Below are positions 6,601 to 6,828 of a DNA stretch of 6,828 nucleotides, one piece after another. Below the pieces are notes generated by a model, which was not told where the DNA came from, ran no database searches, and saw only the letters and a list, made by a program, of their open reading frames with translations. Position 1 is the first letter of the stretch. Every line of letters begins with the position of its first letter. The position numbers and the translations under genes were made by a program. Origin of the DNA: an uncultured Bacilli bacterium (GTDB lineage Bacteria; Bacillota_I; Bacilli_A; RF39; UBA660). Location of the stretch: positions 1 to 6,828 of the forward strand of contig CAPHZB010000026.1 of NCBI GenBank assembly GCA_948629335.1, read 5' to 3'.

Positions 6601-6828
6601 TTCTATCTTCTGCTTCAGGTATTTTCTCAAATGGAATTTCCAAATTTTCCACCATTTCTTTTAAATCCCTACAATTTTTTTCTAATAGATTTGATATAGA
6701 AACTATTTCATTACAATTATCTGATTCAATAGCCTTTTGCTGTAAATCATATAATTCTTCTAATGTTGGTGTCACTATATAAGTTCCCTCTGGATCATAT
6801 TCTGTACCATAAGTTCCCTCTGTACCAT
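3659..6828 (-). CDS. Large repeat-containing single-pass membrane protein, 5' end outside the window
   Basis: At least 1055 residues; unrecognised family. The frame is open to the right edge, 17 codons beyond a GTG at 6775, so I treat the start as missing. Residues are numbered from that GTG. Visible parts: a Gly/Thr/Glu/Tyr repeat before residue 1; four helical repeats (about 2-79, 91-165, 203-274, 286-358); three LNQQA units (363-379); a Lys-rich stretch (395-411); one membrane segment (about 412-432); a helical region (about 433-645) leading into a compact Tyr/Phe-rich part (about 650-755); a Ser-rich linker (761-780); and an acidic Glu/Thr/Tyr/Ser tail (about 850-1010) with tandem repeats, ending in about 28 less acidic residues. 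Six of seven visible cysteines in the first 400 residues precede or sit in the helical repeats, while only C738 follows the membrane segment. With the stronger positive charge before that segment, this favours a cytoplasmic N-terminal half and an external C-terminal half. A GAGGGA lies 9 bases before the GTG, so that start cannot be excluded. A scaffold or envelope-spanning structural role is inferred only. Confidence 0.9.
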   Translation of the reverse strand, partial: GTEGTYGTEYDPEGTYIVTPTLEELYDLQQKAIESDNCNEIVSISNLLEKNCRDLKEMVENLEIPFEKIPEAEDRIDVIAQIIRDLDYRVEEYRRLENAKIDTKIEENVLPDAIYEMYQDVLKTSDIGQMSMVADYFIESYQNLEKMLENGEFVTESEEEDVKKQIDTFKTMVDHIGNRMNGNTEIVDVEENGIIPEENPEIESDEAIDAINENVNENILISEEDVDYYYNQAMNTTDRNYLIEVANYLDDCCASYIEYMNQNEMNASQIENIVEDIKKKVACIDQRLSEFDNDNVQNNNIELWSQEKLEALYDEAVWTADLDKKHEICNFCNQYILELEYTSAYNNISNEEKEQIMNKIQEVEEIKAEIERHIVVFSSLNQQASLNQQAFLNQQASKHNGIKNIFANTSWFKKKEKADKKEKKTSLKRIAVYTIGVGIIAAAIGTFVSAKTKSEQSKKRLTKIEKAGEKIQEASLSMIKQMEKVHKIKMVSDSVSALSQANYSSRVLTQDTKEEQIMDLVRELRDKLNMYDGMNVTIEQALSLYIHLNAANSFENPNDTLALDKITRENLIKKYYVGLTKDMEEFNTYELDDSDLSKLSAAVQELRNATLNRVIVLNDQGKYEESRQIIGIFKEFITEEALQDEAEVLTGSIQAMQTSDKQRKKEGIYRYYNYIFAGPKSDVRNFSQYGHYVDNDGKEMTYENQGTTVRFYTWFMDGFVGINIKNMIPQDIINAKEAKLRDQSNLLRILGFKNCNANEFGIYYGFDFDTPIDNKVRKSSSTTKSSSKSSSNSSNDNIASVLETSQLDKEMDAKLKEHSNVGDSFKLSDDSTVTVVESGPRNTTVIVQPDSSSAKVEDTTPKGKTEKEIIEGGGNETTETIKFDQDKTEVVIEEGGEFEFEYSESIALRPDPVEEEYTETISFEEESTEEEYTEIISFEEDSITETVIDEGGKVISEWKSTESIYKEPEETEFIYEEQKSVEETYSEQEVIEETYVESEAEISEEYSTQIETSEEYSTQAKISELYSWRAMLLGFKAYKPENTVFDEGYAKIYHI
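3741..3830 (-). repeat. 30-bp tandem repeat near the end of the acidic tail
   Basis: Two adjacent 30-bp copies (3771-3800 and 3801-3830) differ at few positions and encode SEEYSTQ-type ten-residue units. A third, degraded copy (3741-3770) encodes the SELYSWRAML segment. The near-identity of two copies suggests a fairly recent duplication, and the multiple of three keeps the frame. Confidence 0.85.
4002..4091 (-). repeat. 45-bp tandem repeat in the acidic tail
   Basis: Two adjacent 45-bp copies (4002-4046 and 4047-4091) encode the 15-residue units VEEEYTETISFEEES and TEEEYTEIISFEEDS. The differences are mostly synonymous or conservative. The same tail also has VIEEGGEF and VIDEGGKV, a more distant pair flanking this tract. 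Confidence 0.85.
5637..5690 (-). repeat. Three 18-bp tandem repeats coding LNQQA(S/F)
   Basis: Copies at 5637-5654, 5655-5672 and 5673-5690 differ at only one base (GATGCTTG or AATGCTTG at the start on the plus strand). They encode LNQQAS, LNQQAF and LNQQAS at residues 363-380, between the fourth helical repeat and the Lys-rich stretch before the membrane segment. The near-identity indicates a recent expansion, which could vary in copy number between strains and change the length of the linker. Confidence 0.92.
5702..6772 (-). repeat. Four diverged helical repeats at protein level
   Basis: Four segments of about 72-78 residues align without gaps over their first helices. Equivalent positions are A15/V104/A216/A299; S18/T107/T219/T302; N20/D109/D221/D304; I27/V116/V228/I311; and N29/D118/N230/N313. 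Each is followed by an acidic loop and a second amphipathic helix. Spacing is 89, 112 and 83 residues, the longest gap being filled by a Glu/Asn-rich linker (about 166-202). DNA similarity is lost, so the duplication is old. Confidence 0.7.
6781..6828 (-). repeat. Imperfect tandem repeat at the right edge
   Basis: A 30-bp unit (6781-6810) is followed by an 18-bp unit (6811-6828) equal to it apart from a 12-bp internal deletion; on the plus strand both begin AAGTTCCCTCTG and end TGTACCAT. In the open frame they encode TYGTE and PEGTY type units. The tract is cut by the window edge and probably continues. Confidence 0.8.

Overview
The window is AT-rich and every convincing gene lies on the minus strand, so transcription runs from high to low coordinates. 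Three features point to a low-GC Bacillota (Firmicutes): consensus sigma-A promoters (TTGACA/TTGACT, 17-bp spacers, TATAAT), a strong AGGGGGAGGT Shine-Dalgarno, and a LysM-G5-M23 peptidase. The composition and the style of the surface proteins recall uncultured gut Bacilli near the Erysipelotrichia/Mollicutes branch; that placement is an inference. Tryptophan is encoded by TGG, so nothing suggests a recoded TGA.

Layout in transcription order. (1) 6828-3659: a very large membrane protein whose reading frame is open at the right edge, so the window lacks its true start. The visible part has a short Gly/Thr/Glu/Tyr repeat, four diverged helical repeats, a three-copy LNQQA linker, a Lys-rich stretch, one membrane segment, a helical domain of about 320 residues, a Ser-rich linker and a long acidic tail with tandem repeats. 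(2) 3658-3475: a 184-bp gap with a weak terminator hairpin, a textbook promoter and a strong ribosome binding site. (3) 3474-1693: a membrane-anchored extracellular protein with a small Cys-containing domain, a Pro/Thr-rich stalk, a WxxWxxWxxW motif, eight CPxGY-type cysteine-pair repeats and an Arg/Tyr-rich end. (4) 1699-1616: an 11-bp terminator that includes the stop codon, followed within 4 bp by an extended -10 promoter. (5) 1615-116: a secreted LysM-G5-M23 cell-wall endopeptidase with all expected zinc and catalytic residues. (6) 115-1: a short trailer with a hairpin terminator at the edge.

All three products are predicted to be membrane-anchored or exported, so this is a cell-envelope locus. 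It is not one operon: genes 2 and 3 each have their own strong promoter, and a good terminator separates them. The M23 enzyme should cut or remodel peptidoglycan. The other two look like structural, adhesive or scaffolding proteins of no family I can name with confidence. Joint function is inferred from position only.

The points most worth follow-up are the four hidden helical repeats and three separate tandem-repeat tracts in the large protein, and the cysteine-repeat protein, whose Trp ladder and distant Arg ladder may be two halves of one thrombospondin-type-1-like fold. No RNA gene, mobile element or CRISPR array was seen.
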